This document shows positions 1-8,442 of a stretch of 64,000 nucleotides of DNA, in pieces. The notes under the pieces were generated by a model. It saw only the letters and a program-made list of their open reading frames with translations. It was not told where the DNA came from and made no database searches. Both the position numbers and the translations under genes were made by a program. The first letter of the stretch is position 1. Each line of letters starts with the position of its first letter. This DNA comes from Methylobacterium sp. CB376. GTDB taxonomy: Bacteria > Pseudomonadota > Alphaproteobacteria > Rhizobiales > Beijerinckiaceae. The DNA lies in the NCBI RefSeq assembly GCF_029714205.1, contig NZ_CP121648.1:5954501-6018500 (forward strand), written 5' to 3'.

Positions 1-777
1 GCGAGCCTCAAGGAGGCGGTCTCCCTGCTGACCCGGCAGGAGGACGCCAAGCTCGTGGCCGGCGGCCACACCCTGATCCCGACGATGAAGCAGCGGCTCG
101 CCGCGCCCGGCCACCTGATCGATCTCGGGGCCATCCCCGACCTCGCCGGGATCGAGCGCACGCCCCGCGCGGTCACGATCGGCGCCATGACGACCCACGG
201 CGCCGTCGCGGACTCGCCCGAGCTGCGGGAGGCGATCCCCGCGCTGGCCGAACTCGCCGGCCTGATCGGCGACCCGGCGGTGCGCCACCGCGGCACGATC
301 GGCGGCTCGATCGCCAACAACGATCCCTCGGCCGACTACCCGGCCGCCTGCCTCGCGCTCGGCGCCACGATCATCACCAACACGCGGCGCATCCCGGCCG
401 AGGAGTATTTCCGCGGACTGTTCGAGACCGCCCTGCAGGAGGGGGAGATCGTCACCGCGATCTCCTTCCCGATCCCCCACAAGGCGGCCTACGAGAAGTT
501 CCGCAACCCGGCCTCCCGCTACGCCCTGGTCGGCGTCTTCGTGGCCAAGCGCCCGAGCGACATCCGCGTCGCCGTCACCGGGGCGGGCGCGAACGGGGTC
601 TTCCGCTGGCGGGAGGCCGAGGAGGCCCTGGCCAAGCGCTTCTCGGCCAAGTCCCTCGACGGGCTCAAGGCCTCGCCGGACGACCTGATCGGCGACCTCC
701 ACGCGGATGCCGCGTACCGGGCGCACCTGATCGGCGTCATGGCGCGCCGGGCCGTGCAGGCCGCGACGGACCGGTGA
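1..777 (+). CDS. coxM: CO dehydrogenase FAD-binding medium subunit (CoxM), 5' end outside window
   Basis: This is the FAD-binding subunit of an aerobic carbon monoxide dehydrogenase-type molybdenum hydroxylase, which passes electrons from the [2Fe-2S] subunit to the quinone pool. The frame is open from base 1, so the start lies outside the window; 258 codons are visible against roughly 290 for the family. Both FAD-contact motifs are present: AGGHTL at visible codons 20-25 and GTIGGSIANNDPSADYP from codon 98. The cox accessory genes coxD and coxE follow on the same strand, which supports a CODH rather than a xanthine dehydrogenase assignment. The large subunit is not visible, so form I and form II cannot be told apart. 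Confidence 0.88.
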   Translation, partial: ASLKEAVSLLTRQEDAKLVAGGHTLIPTMKQRLAAPGHLIDLGAIPDLAGIERTPRAVTIGAMTTHGAVADSPELREAIPALAELAGLIGDPAVRHRGTIGGSIANNDPSADYPAACLALGATIITNTRRIPAEEYFRGLFETALQEGEIVTAISFPIPHKAAYEKFRNPASRYALVGVFVAKRPSDIRVAVTGAGANGVFRWREAEEALAKRFSAKSLDGLKASPDDLIGDLHADAAYRAHLIGVMARRAVQAATDR

Positions 778-857
778 GGGGACGCGCCCCGCCGGGCGGG
801 CCGCGTGAGCCCTGTCCGGCAGGACCGCGCATGGGCGGCGGATCGATCGGTTCGGGG

Positions 858-965
858 GTGAGTCGCGCCGGCACGCGGTCGGTCTCGGCATCCGGCACCT
901 GGCGCACCGCGTTCGACATGGGTGAGGGCGAGATCTACAACCTCGACCTGGAGGATGACCATCGA
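858..965 (+). pseudogene. HigB toxin remnant (C-terminal stub)
   Basis: The frame starting near 858 encodes the tail of a HigB/RelE-type host-inhibition toxin: SGTWRTAFD followed by YNLDLEDDH resembles the usual C-terminal pattern (GxWRITF ... VxLEDYH). Only about 35 codons remain and the N-terminal two thirds are absent. The expected TGA after the final His reads CGA, so the frame runs on into higA. In intact higBA loci the higB stop overlaps the higA start in the same way, which supports the reading. The toxin must be non-functional. The match is from memory of the family, not from a search. Confidence 0.55.
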
Positions 966-1290
966 TGGCCGAGCCGCCGATCCGGATCGGGATGAAACCC
1001 GCGCATCCCGGCGAGTTCATCCGCGCGGAGGTGATCGAGCCGCTCGACCTCTCGGTCGGCAAGGCGGCGGACATCCTCGATGTCCGCCGCGCGACGCTCT
1101 CCGACCTGCTCAACGGCAAGGCGAGCCTGTCGCCCGAAATGGCCTTGCGGGTGGAGAAGGCCTTCGGCGTCAGCATGGATACGCTGCTGCACATGCAGGC
1201 AGGGTTCGATGCGCATGCGATGCGCGAGCGGGCGGACAGCATCCTCGTGACGCGCTACGTCCCGGTCTCCGACCCGGAGACAGGGACCGC

Positions 1291-1294
<4 letters not shown>
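965..1294 (+). CDS. higA: HigA family antitoxin (XRE-type)
   Basis: Antitoxin of a type II HigBA module, 109 residues, which would repress its own promoter and neutralise HigB. An XRE helix-turn-helix occupies roughly residues 28-68 (LSVGKAADILDVRRATLSD, then a second helix containing SLSPEMALRVEKAF), with the typical PAHPGEFIR entry at 12-21. The toxin partner upstream survives only as a stub, so this is an orphan antitoxin. Its TGA overlaps the coxD start (ATGA at 1291-1294), so it now sits translationally coupled inside the cox operon, between coxM and coxD. Confidence 0.85.
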
Positions 1295-2189
<895 letters not shown>

Positions 2190-2193
<4 letters not shown>

Positions 2194-3373
2194 CGGGCCG
2201 GCTGCCGGACAACATCGCCCACTTCGCCCGCGCCCTGCGCAGGGCCGGGCTGCCGGTCGGGCCCGGGGACGTCATCGACGCGGTCGAGGCCGTGGTGGCG
2301 GCCCGGATTGGCAGCCGCGAGGACCTCTACTGGACGCTCCACGCCGTCCTGGTGCGCAAGCACGAGCATTCGGTGCTGTTCGAGGAGGCGTTCCGCCTGT
2401 TCTGGCGGCGGCGCGACCTCATCGAGGCGCTGATCGCCCAGATGGCGCCGGTCGCGCCGGCCCGGGGGCGCGAGCCGCCGAAGGCCGGGGCCCTGCGGGT
2501 GCGCGAGGCGCTCGCGCCCGACGCCCCCGGCCCCGGCCGAAGCAGGACGAGGCGGCCCTGCGCGCCACCCTCACGGTCTCCGAGCGCGAGGTGCTGAAGG
2601 CCAAGGACTTCGCCCAGATGTCGACCGAGGAGGTGGCGCAGGCCCGCCGCCTGATCGCCGCCCTGGCGCTGCCCGACGACGCCGCCCGCACCCGGCGCTT
2701 CGCCCCGACGGCGCGCGGGCGGATCGACCCGCGGCGCAGCTTCCAGCGCACCCTGCGCGCCCAGGGAAGCATCGACCTCGCGTTCCGGTCGCCGCGGGTG
2801 CGGCCGCCGCCGATCGTCGCCCTCGCCGACATCTCGGGATCGATGGCGGAGTACTCGCGCCTCTTCCTCCACTTCCTGCACGCCCTCGGCGAGCGGCGCC
2901 GGGTGCACAGCTTCGTCTTCGCGACGCGGCTCACCAACATCACCCGCGAACTCGCCCGGCGCGACCCGGACGAGGCGCTCGTCCGGGCGAGCGCCCGGGC
3001 CCGCGACTGGGAGGGGGGCACCCGCATCGCCGCGGCCCTGCACGCCTTCAACCGGCACTGGTCCCGCCGGGTGCTCGGCGGGGGCGCGGTGGTGCTGCTG
3101 TTCACGGACGGGCTGGAGCGCGAGGTGACGCCGGAACTGACCTTCGAGATGGACCGGCTGAAGCGCTCCTGCCGCCGCCTCGTCTGGCTGAACCCGCTCC
3201 TGCGCTTCGACCGCTTCGAGGCCCGGGCGGCCGGCATCCGGGCGATGCTGCCCCACGTCCACGATTTCCGGCCGATCCACAGCCTCGCGGCGATGGAGGA
3301 TCTCTGCCGCGCGCTCGGCGCAGGGCCGGTCCGCGCCGACGACCCGCGCGCTTGGTTGCGCCGGGCCGGCTGA
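2190..3373 (+). pseudogene. coxE: VWA-domain protein CoxE, split by an apparent -1 frameshift
   Basis: CoxE is the von Willebrand A partner of CoxD in CODH maturation. The N-terminal half is in one frame (2190 to about 2535: MTGRLPDNIAHFARALR and onward). The C-terminal half continues in another frame to 3373 and carries the MIDAS motif DISGS plus the family pattern ATLTVSEREVL. Reinserting one C or G in the run near 2523-2540 would join the reading to ...GPKQDEAALRATL. Without it the first frame stops at 2597. A GTG at 2591 could start a C-terminal fragment with an intact MIDAS. This may be a true mutation or a homopolymer sequencing error; identity as CoxE is secure. Confidence 0.8.
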
Positions 3374-3422
3374 TGCCTACCTTCTCGGCAGCGCGCCCGC
3401 GGCGGGGCGCCGGAGATCCCCG

Positions 3423-3746
3423 ATGCTCTCCACCGACACCGACATCCTCTCGGCCGCGCAGGCCTGGCGCGAGGCCGGGCGCGGCGTGGCGCTCGCCACC
3501 GTGATCGAGACCTGGGGCTCGGCGCCCCGCCCGGTCGGCAGCCACCTGGCGATCGACCAGGAGGGCAATTTCCTCGGCTCCGTCTCGGGGGGCTGCGTCG
3601 AGGGCGCGGTGATCACCGAGGCGCTGGAGGTGATCGAGGAGGGGCGCCCGCGCGTGCTGGAATTCGGCGTCGCCGACGAGACCGCGTGGCGGGTCGGGCT
3701 GTCCTGCGGCGGGCGGATCCGGGTGCTGGTGGAGCGGGTCGCGTGA
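3423..3746 (+). CDS. XdhC/CoxI family protein, N-terminal domain only
   Basis: A 107-residue protein consisting only of the XdhC_CoxI domain, the N-terminal half of XdhC-type maturation factors that handle and sulfurate the molybdenum cofactor. It contains ETWGSAPRPVG, the signature SVSGGCVEGAV with its conserved Cys, and a second GLSCGG motif near the C terminus. In many organisms this domain is fused to the Rossmann domain encoded by the next gene; here the two are separate genes 36 bp apart. Start ATG at 3423. The role in CODH cofactor insertion is inferred from the neighbours. Confidence 0.85.
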   Translation: MLSTDTDILSAAQAWREAGRGVALATVIETWGSAPRPVGSHLAIDQEGNFLGSVSGGCVEGAVITEALEVIEEGRPRVLEFGVADETAWRVGLSCGGRIRVLVERVA

Positions 3747-3782
3747 GGGGGAGCCCGGCGAGGGTCCGGCGCGGGGAACGCC

Positions 3783-4469
3783 ATGCAGCTTGATCTCCTG
3801 AAGGCCCTCAACGCCGAGCGCGCCGCGCGCCGCGCCGCGATCCTGGTGACCGCCCTCGACGGCTCCGCGCAGCGCCTCGTGCGCGAGGCCGAGGCCGCCG
3901 CCGACCCGCTCGCGGCCGAGCTCCTGCCCCGCTTCCGGACGGGCCGGAGCGGCCTCGCCGAGGCGGAGGGCGGGCCCGTCTTCCTGACCGTGCAGGTGCC
4001 GCCGCCGCGGCTGGTGATCGTCGGCGCGGTCCATATCAGCCAGGCGCTGGCGCCGATGGCCCGCCTCGTCGAGCTCGACGTCACGATCATCGACCCGCGC
4101 ACCGCCTTCGCGACGCCCGAGCGCTTCCCGGACGTGCCCCTCGTGGCGCTGTGGCCGGACGAGGCCCTGGCGGGGCTGCCGCCCCTCGACGCCTACACGG
4201 CCGTCGCGGCGCTGACCCACGACCCGAAGATCGACGATCCCGCGCTGGTCGCGGCGCTCGCGGCGGAGTGCTTCTACGTGGGGGCGCTCGGCTCGCGCAA
4301 GACCCACGCCCGGCGGGTCGAGCGGCTGCGCGAGGCGGGCCTGTCCGAGGAGCGGATCGGGCGGCTGCGCGCCCCGATCGGCCTCGCCATCGGCGCGGTG
4401 AGCCCGGCCGAGATCGCCGTCTCGATCCTCGCCGAGATCGTCGCGGCCCTGCGCCGCGCCGGCCCGTGA
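3783..4469 (+). CDS. XdhC Rossmann-domain protein
   Basis: A 228-residue protein matching the C-terminal (XdhC_C) Rossmann domain of XdhC/CoxF-type molybdenum-cofactor chaperones. Features: the nucleotide-binding strand RLVIVGAVHISQAL near 78-91, the block VAALTHDPKIDDPAL, and the family signature FYVGALGSRKTHARR followed by RAPIGLAIGAVSPAEIAVSI. It complements the preceding single-domain XdhC protein; together they equal one full-length XdhC. The next gene starts 9 bp downstream, which indicates one operon. Confidence 0.87.
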   Translation: MQLDLLKALNAERAARRAAILVTALDGSAQRLVREAEAAADPLAAELLPRFRTGRSGLAEAEGGPVFLTVQVPPPRLVIVGAVHISQALAPMARLVELDVTIIDPRTAFATPERFPDVPLVALWPDEALAGLPPLDAYTAVAALTHDPKIDDPALVAALAAECFYVGALGSRKTHARRVERLREAGLSEERIGRLRAPIGLAIGAVSPAEIAVSILAEIVAALRRAGP

Positions 4470-4478
4470 GGTGAGCCG

Positions 4479-5506
4479 ATGAGGTTCGGTCCCGTCCCGG
4501 TCGCGGATTCCGTCGGGCTGATCTCGGCCCACGCGGTGCGGGCGGGCGGCGCGGTGCTGCGCAAGGGCAGCCGGATCGGCGCCGAGGAGGTCCGCCGCCT
4601 CGCCGAGGCCGGCATCGCCGAGGTCGTCGTCGCGGCGCCGGAGCCGGGCGACGTCGGCGAGGACGAGGCCGCCCGGACGATCGCCGCGTCCGTGGCCGGG
4701 GAGGGGATCGAGCTCGCCCCTCCTTTCACCGGCCGCGCCAACCTCCACGCCGCCGCGGCGGGCGTGCTCGTGCTCGACGGCGGCGCGATCGCGGCCGTCA
4801 ACGGGGTCGACGAGGCCGTCACCCTGGCGACCCTCGCCCCGTTCAAGCCCGTCGTCGCCGGCGAGATGGTGGGCACGGTCAAGATCATCCCCTACGCGAT
4901 CCCGGGCGACGTCCTGCGCCGGGCGCGCGAGGCCGTCCCCCGCCCGGCCGTCGCGGTGGCGCCCTATCGCCTGCGGCGGGTCGCGGTGGTCTCCACCCTG
5001 CTGCCGGGCCTCAAGCCCAGCGTCGTCGACAAGACGCTGCGGGTCCTGGGGAGCGCCTCGCGCCGGCCGGCGCCGCACTCGCCGCCGAGACGCGGGTGCC
5101 GCACCGGGCCGAATCCGTCGCGGCCGCCCTGCGCGAGGCGGTGGCGGCGCCGGCCGACCTCGTCGTGGTGTTCGGCGCCTCGGCCATCGCGGACCGGCGG
5201 GACGTGATCCCGGCCGGGTTGTCGGCGGCGGGCGGGCGGGTCGAGCATCTCGGCATGCCGGTCGATCCCGGCAACCTCCTGCTGCTCGGGCGCCTCGGGG
5301 AGGTCCCGGTGATCGGGGCGCCGGGCTGCGCCCGCTCGCCGAAGGAGAACGGCTTCGACTGGGTGCTGCACCGGCTGCTCGCCGGCATCCCGGTCGGGCG
5401 CGCGGACCTCGTCGGCATGGGGGTCGGGGGGCTGCTGATGGAGATCGTCTCCCGGCCGCAGCCGCGGGAGGGCGGCGCCCCGGCGGAGGCGGAGGACGGG
5501 GCGTGA
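4479..5506 (+). pseudogene. Molybdopterin-binding domain protein, split by an apparent -1 frameshift
   Basis: MoeA/MogA-like molybdopterin-binding protein found in CODH and xanthine dehydrogenase clusters. The N-terminal part (4479 to about 5050) reads MRFGPVPVADSVGLISAHAV and includes the GTVKIIPYAIP block. The C-terminal part continues in another frame to 5506 and contains LVVVFGASAIADRRDV and GFDWVLHRLLAG. Adding one G to the GGGG run at 5048-5051 would give LRVLGERLAPAGAALAAETR and restore about 342 codons. As it stands the first frame ends at 5207. A true lesion and a homopolymer error are both possible. Confidence 0.75.
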
Positions 5507-6108
5507 GCCCGCCGGTCGGCCTCGTGCTGCTCGCGGCCGGCCGCGGCACCCGCTTCGGCCCGGCGCCCAAGCTGCTGGCGCCGCTCGACGGGGTGCCCCT
5601 GGTGCGCCACGCCGCCGAGGCGGCCCTGCGCGCCGGGATCGGGCCGGTCGTCGCGGTGTTCGGCCACGCCGAGGAGGCGGTGCGCGCGGCGCTCGCCGGC
5701 CTCGACCTCGTCCTCGTGCGCAATCCCGCCTACGCGCAGGGGCTGTCGACCTCCCTGCGGGCCGGGCTCGCGGCCCTGCCGGAGGCGGCGGAGGGCGCGA
5801 TCATCCTGCTCGGGGACATGCCGCGCGTGCCCCCGGCGCTGCTGGCCGGCCTCGCGGCGGCCTTCGCGGGGACCGACGCGGCCGTGGTGCCGGTCTGCGC
5901 CGGGCGGCGCGGCAACCCGGTGCTCCTCAACCGCCGCCGGCTCGCGGCGGAGCTCGCGGCGCTCGCCGGGGACCGGGGCGCGGGGCCGCTCCTCGCCGGG
6001 CGGAGGGACGTGCGGGAATGGCCGGTCGAGGAGGCCGGAATCCTCCTCGACGTCGACACGCCCGAGGCCCTCGCCGGCCTCGCGCGATCCCCGAACGATC
6101 CGCTCTGA
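5503..6108 (+). CDS. MobA-like nucleotidyltransferase (molybdenum cofactor cytidylyltransferase type)
   Basis: Nucleotidyltransferase of the MobA/MocA group, 201 residues, predicted to attach CMP to the molybdenum cofactor to give the MCD form used by CO dehydrogenase-type enzymes. The N-terminal signature LLAAGRGTRFGPAPKLLAPL carries the nucleotide-binding loop and Lys; ILLGDMPRVP holds the metal-binding Asp; DVDTPEAL is the C-terminal family motif. The GTG start at 5503 overlaps the end of the preceding gene. It closes the cox-associated operon. Cytidylyl rather than guanylyl specificity is inferred from context. Confidence 0.82.
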   Translation: MSPPVGLVLLAAGRGTRFGPAPKLLAPLDGVPLVRHAAEAALRAGIGPVVAVFGHAEEAVRAALAGLDLVLVRNPAYAQGLSTSLRAGLAALPEAAEGAIILLGDMPRVPPALLAGLAAAFAGTDAAVVPVCAGRRGNPVLLNRRRLAAELAALAGDRGAGPLLAGRRDVREWPVEEAGILLDVDTPEALAGLARSPNDPL

Positions 6109-6123
6109 GATGAATCATCCGCT

Positions 6124-6245
6124 GTCCGAACGATCACGTCCGAAAAGCGGATCCCGGATCACACGCCCGCGCGGCGCTTGGGCGACGCCGACATCCGCAT
6201 GGCCGAAATGGGAGATGGCGACGCGACCCGTCGGATGTCGGATCA
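6124..6245. repeat. Dispersed intergenic repeat family A, copy 1
   Basis: Between the convergent MobA-like gene and exoD. It contains AGCGGATCCCGGATCAC, then CGCCCGCGCGGCGC, then GACATCCGCATGGCCGAAAT, the same order and nearly the same bases as the copies at 11915-12045, 53637-53738 and 56039-56224. The final GGATCA supplies the TGA stop codon of exoD on the minus strand. Confidence 0.7.
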
Positions 6246-7022
6246 GGCGATCCCGAGGCTGAACAGGCCCACGACGGCGCTGAACACCGCGTAGACGAAG
6301 CCGAGATTCAGCAGCACGCCGAGCGCCCCGACCCCGAGCCCGGCCATCACCACGATCCCGTCGCGCTCGACGAGGCCGAGCCCGACCAGGGACACGGCGA
6401 GCCCGAGCGGGATCTGCCCGACGATCGGCGCGGCGACGATCAGGACCAGCGCGAGGGTGAGCAGCAGCAGGCCCATCGCCCGCATGCCGACCTCGTTCTC
6501 GAAGACGCGCATGCGCGGGCGCGACCAGCGCTCCAGGCGCCGCAGCAGCGGCACCGCCCGGGCCACCGCCCGCTGCAGGTCGGAGCGGGCAATCGAGCGG
6601 CCGAGCAGGGCGCGCGGCAGCCAGGGCGCCGACATCCCGGCCGCGATCTGGGCCGCCACCAGCGCCAGCAGCAGCCCGCAGATCAGCGGGATCGGCGGCG
6701 GCATCGGCAGGCAGTTCGGCAGGCCGAGCAGCACCACCAGCAGGGCGAAGGCCCGGTCGCGCAGCACCGCCACGATGTCCCCGACCGTGAGACGGTCGGC
6801 CTCCTGCGCGGCCAGCACCGTCAGGACGTCGGAGGTTCGCGTCGGTTTGGTCAAGGGGGTGCCGTCCGCTGCCTCGGTCGCGGCGCCCGCTCTAACCTGT
6901 TCTTTCCCCTCGGCCAACCCGACCGCCCGTCGTGCGGGCGATGCGTCGCATTCGTCGTCCCGGTCCAGGAGCCCGACCGGCTCCCGGGGCGCCGCCGCCA
7001 ACCGCGCGCGCGTGCTCGTCAT
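6243..7022 (-). CDS. exoD: ExoD-family exopolysaccharide synthesis protein
   Basis: Inner-membrane protein of the ExoD family (259 residues as called), named for a Rhizobium gene affecting exopolysaccharide production and alkaline tolerance; the biochemical role is unknown. The conserved core runs from about residue 64 (SDVLTVL, then DRLTVGDIVAVL) through GLPNCLPMPPPIPLICG, with several hydrophobic segments in the C-terminal two thirds. The first 60 residues are polar, poorly conserved and may not be translated; a later start near 6854 is possible, but no clear ribosome site decides it. The stop lies within repeat copy A1. Confidence 0.8.
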   Translation of the reverse strand: MTSTRARLAAAPREPVGLLDRDDECDASPARRAVGLAEGKEQVRAGAATEAADGTPLTKPTRTSDVLTVLAAQEADRLTVGDIVAVLRDRAFALLVVLLGLPNCLPMPPPIPLICGLLLALVAAQIAAGMSAPWLPRALLGRSIARSDLQRAVARAVPLLRRLERWSRPRMRVFENEVGMRAMGLLLLTLALVLIVAAPIVGQIPLGLAVSLVGLGLVERDGIVVMAGLGVGALGVLLNLGFVYAVFSAVVGLFSLGIA

Positions 7023-7108
7023 CCGCAGCCATCCTCGCGCCCCCGCGAGAGGGCAACCGGGCCGTCTTCAGCCGAGCAACCGGGCTTTCCTGAGGCAGGC
7101 CCCCCGGT

Positions 7109-7378
7109 TCAGTGCAGCGTGAGCACGCCGTTCACCGTCCGGAACTCGGCCGGCTTGATGAGTTGCGAATGGGACACACGCACCGAATGGAGCGGGCCTT
7201 CCAGCTCGCGCTCCCAGAACGCCAGGAAATCGTGCAGGACCGGGAATTTCGGGGCGAGATCGTAATCCTGCCAGACGTAGGTCTGCAGCACCCCGGGATG
7301 GTCGGGCATGCGGTACAGGATCTGCGCGGTGGTCAGACCATAGCCCTCGAGTTGACGCAGGAACTCCCTGGAAACCAT
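7109..7378 (-). CDS. usg: Usg family protein
   Basis: An 89-residue Usg-like protein, a small conserved alphaproteobacterial family originally noticed as an open frame upstream of trpF; function unknown. It reads MVSREFLRQLEGYGLTTAQI, then YRMPDHPGVLQTYVWQDYD and PKFPVLHDFLAFW, which fill the whole family length. A strong ribosome site (AAGGAGG about 5 bases before the ATG at 7378) fixes the start. No trp genes are next to it here. Confidence 0.85.
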   Translation of the reverse strand: MVSREFLRQLEGYGLTTAQILYRMPDHPGVLQTYVWQDYDLAPKFPVLHDFLAFWERELEGPLHSVRVSHSQLIKPAEFRTVNGVLTLH

Positions 7379-7668
7379 CGGACCTCCTTCCTCGGCCGAA
7401 CCGATCGCGGCCGCGCAACTTGCCGGCTAACGGTCCGATGATGGGGTGAAGGCACCGTTAAGCTCAAGACCAAAAATCGGCTTTCGCGTGCAAAAACAAG
7501 GCTTTGGCAGCATCCGCGAGGGATTGCTAGCAGCCCCGCGCCGGCCCTGCCGCGTGCCGGACTTCCTCAGAGGAAGGCGCGGCGATCCCGATTCGTTCCG
7601 ACATCTTGCGATTTTCCTAACGGAAGAGAGTTGACTCGAAAGACGATGGAAAAGACTTTTCCATCGGT
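7379..7668. other. Intergenic region with hairpin before bcsS
   Basis: 290 bp between the divergent usg and bcsS genes, noticeably AT-richer than its surroundings (for example AAGACCAAAAATCGG and CGATTTTCCTAACGG), so it probably holds promoters in both directions. A perfect 10-bp stem with a 3-base loop (CGATGGAAAA-GAC-TTTTCCATCG, 7644-7666) ends 2 bases before the TTG start of bcsS. No other gene is apparent. Confidence 0.5.
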
Positions 7669-8442
7669 TTGCACCGCACCGCACCGGATCGTCCCTTGCG
7701 CGGCCCGAATCAGCTTCGCGGATGGGGCGATCTCGCGGCGGCCTGCGGCGCGCTGCTCTGGGCGCAGGCGGCCGCGGCCGAGGGCCGGGACGAGGTCCGG
7801 GCGGTGCTGTTCGGCGGCCTCGATGCGGGCCGCTCCACCTTCGTCAACGCGGGCGTCAAGGCCGCGCCGGGCGGCCTCGTCAGCGACGGATTCGTCCTGC
7901 TCGGCGGGTTCGGCACCGGCCTGCGGAGCGAGCGCGACTGGTACGGGCGCCCGGCCCCGGACGGGCGGCGCCCGCCGCGGGTGTTCCGCCACACCGTCCT
8001 CGCCAACGCCCTGGGGGGCTGGCAGTGGCTGCGGGAATGGGGCGTCGTCGCGGTCCTCGTCGGTCCCGAGATGTCCTTCGAGACGCTGGGCACCGGCGGC
8101 GCGCCGCGGCGCGCCCTGCGCTTCGGCCTGCGCCTCCACGCCGAGGTCTGGGCCCGGCCGACGCCCGAGACCCTCCTCACCGTCACGGCGATCACCGGCA
8201 GCGCCCGCCGGGATGGCTGGGGCCGGGTCTCCTGGGGATGGCGGGCGGGCCCGGCCTATCTGGGCCCGGAGGCCGCCCTCTACGCCGACGCGACCGGCTA
8301 CCGGAAGTGGTCGCTCGGCCTCCACCTCACCGACTTCGCCCTCGGCGAGGCCAACGGGCGGGTCTCAGCCGGATGGCTCTACGAGGAAAAGGTCCGGCGT
8401 CCCGGCCTCTTCCTGGCGACCTGCCTGTGGCTGCCCCTCTGA
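7669..8442 (+). CDS. bcsS: Cellulose biosynthesis protein BcsS
   Basis: BcsS-family protein, about 257 residues, predicted outer-membrane or periplasmic. A hydrophobic export segment (LAAACGALLWAQAAAA) is followed by the family start RAVLFGGLDAGRSTFVNAGV and alternating aromatic and glycine beta-strand patterns to the C-terminal FLATCLWLPL. BcsS is named from cellulose loci of alphaproteobacteria; its function is not established and no bcsA or bcsB is visible here. The best start is TTG at 7669, with no strong ribosome site. The 3' end overlaps the convergent photolyase gene by 78 bp. Confidence 0.75.
   Translation: MHRTAPDRPLRGPNQLRGWGDLAAACGALLWAQAAAAEGRDEVRAVLFGGLDAGRSTFVNAGVKAAPGGLVSDGFVLLGGFGTGLRSERDWYGRPAPDGRRPPRVFRHTVLANALGGWQWLREWGVVAVLVGPEMSFETLGTGGAPRRALRFGLRLHAEVWARPTPETLLTVTAITGSARRDGWGRVSWGWRAGPAYLGPEAALYADATGYRKWSLGLHLTDFALGEANGRVSAGWLYEEKVRRPGLFLATCLWLPL

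Noticed and set aside
3102..5723. Very long minus-strand open frame (873 codons) opposite the cox accessory genes
   Set aside because: It is Arg/Pro/Ala-rich with no domain, lies antisense to recognisable genes and arises from high GC bias. The same holds for long frames opposite groEL, ftsK, cysI, opgH and others.
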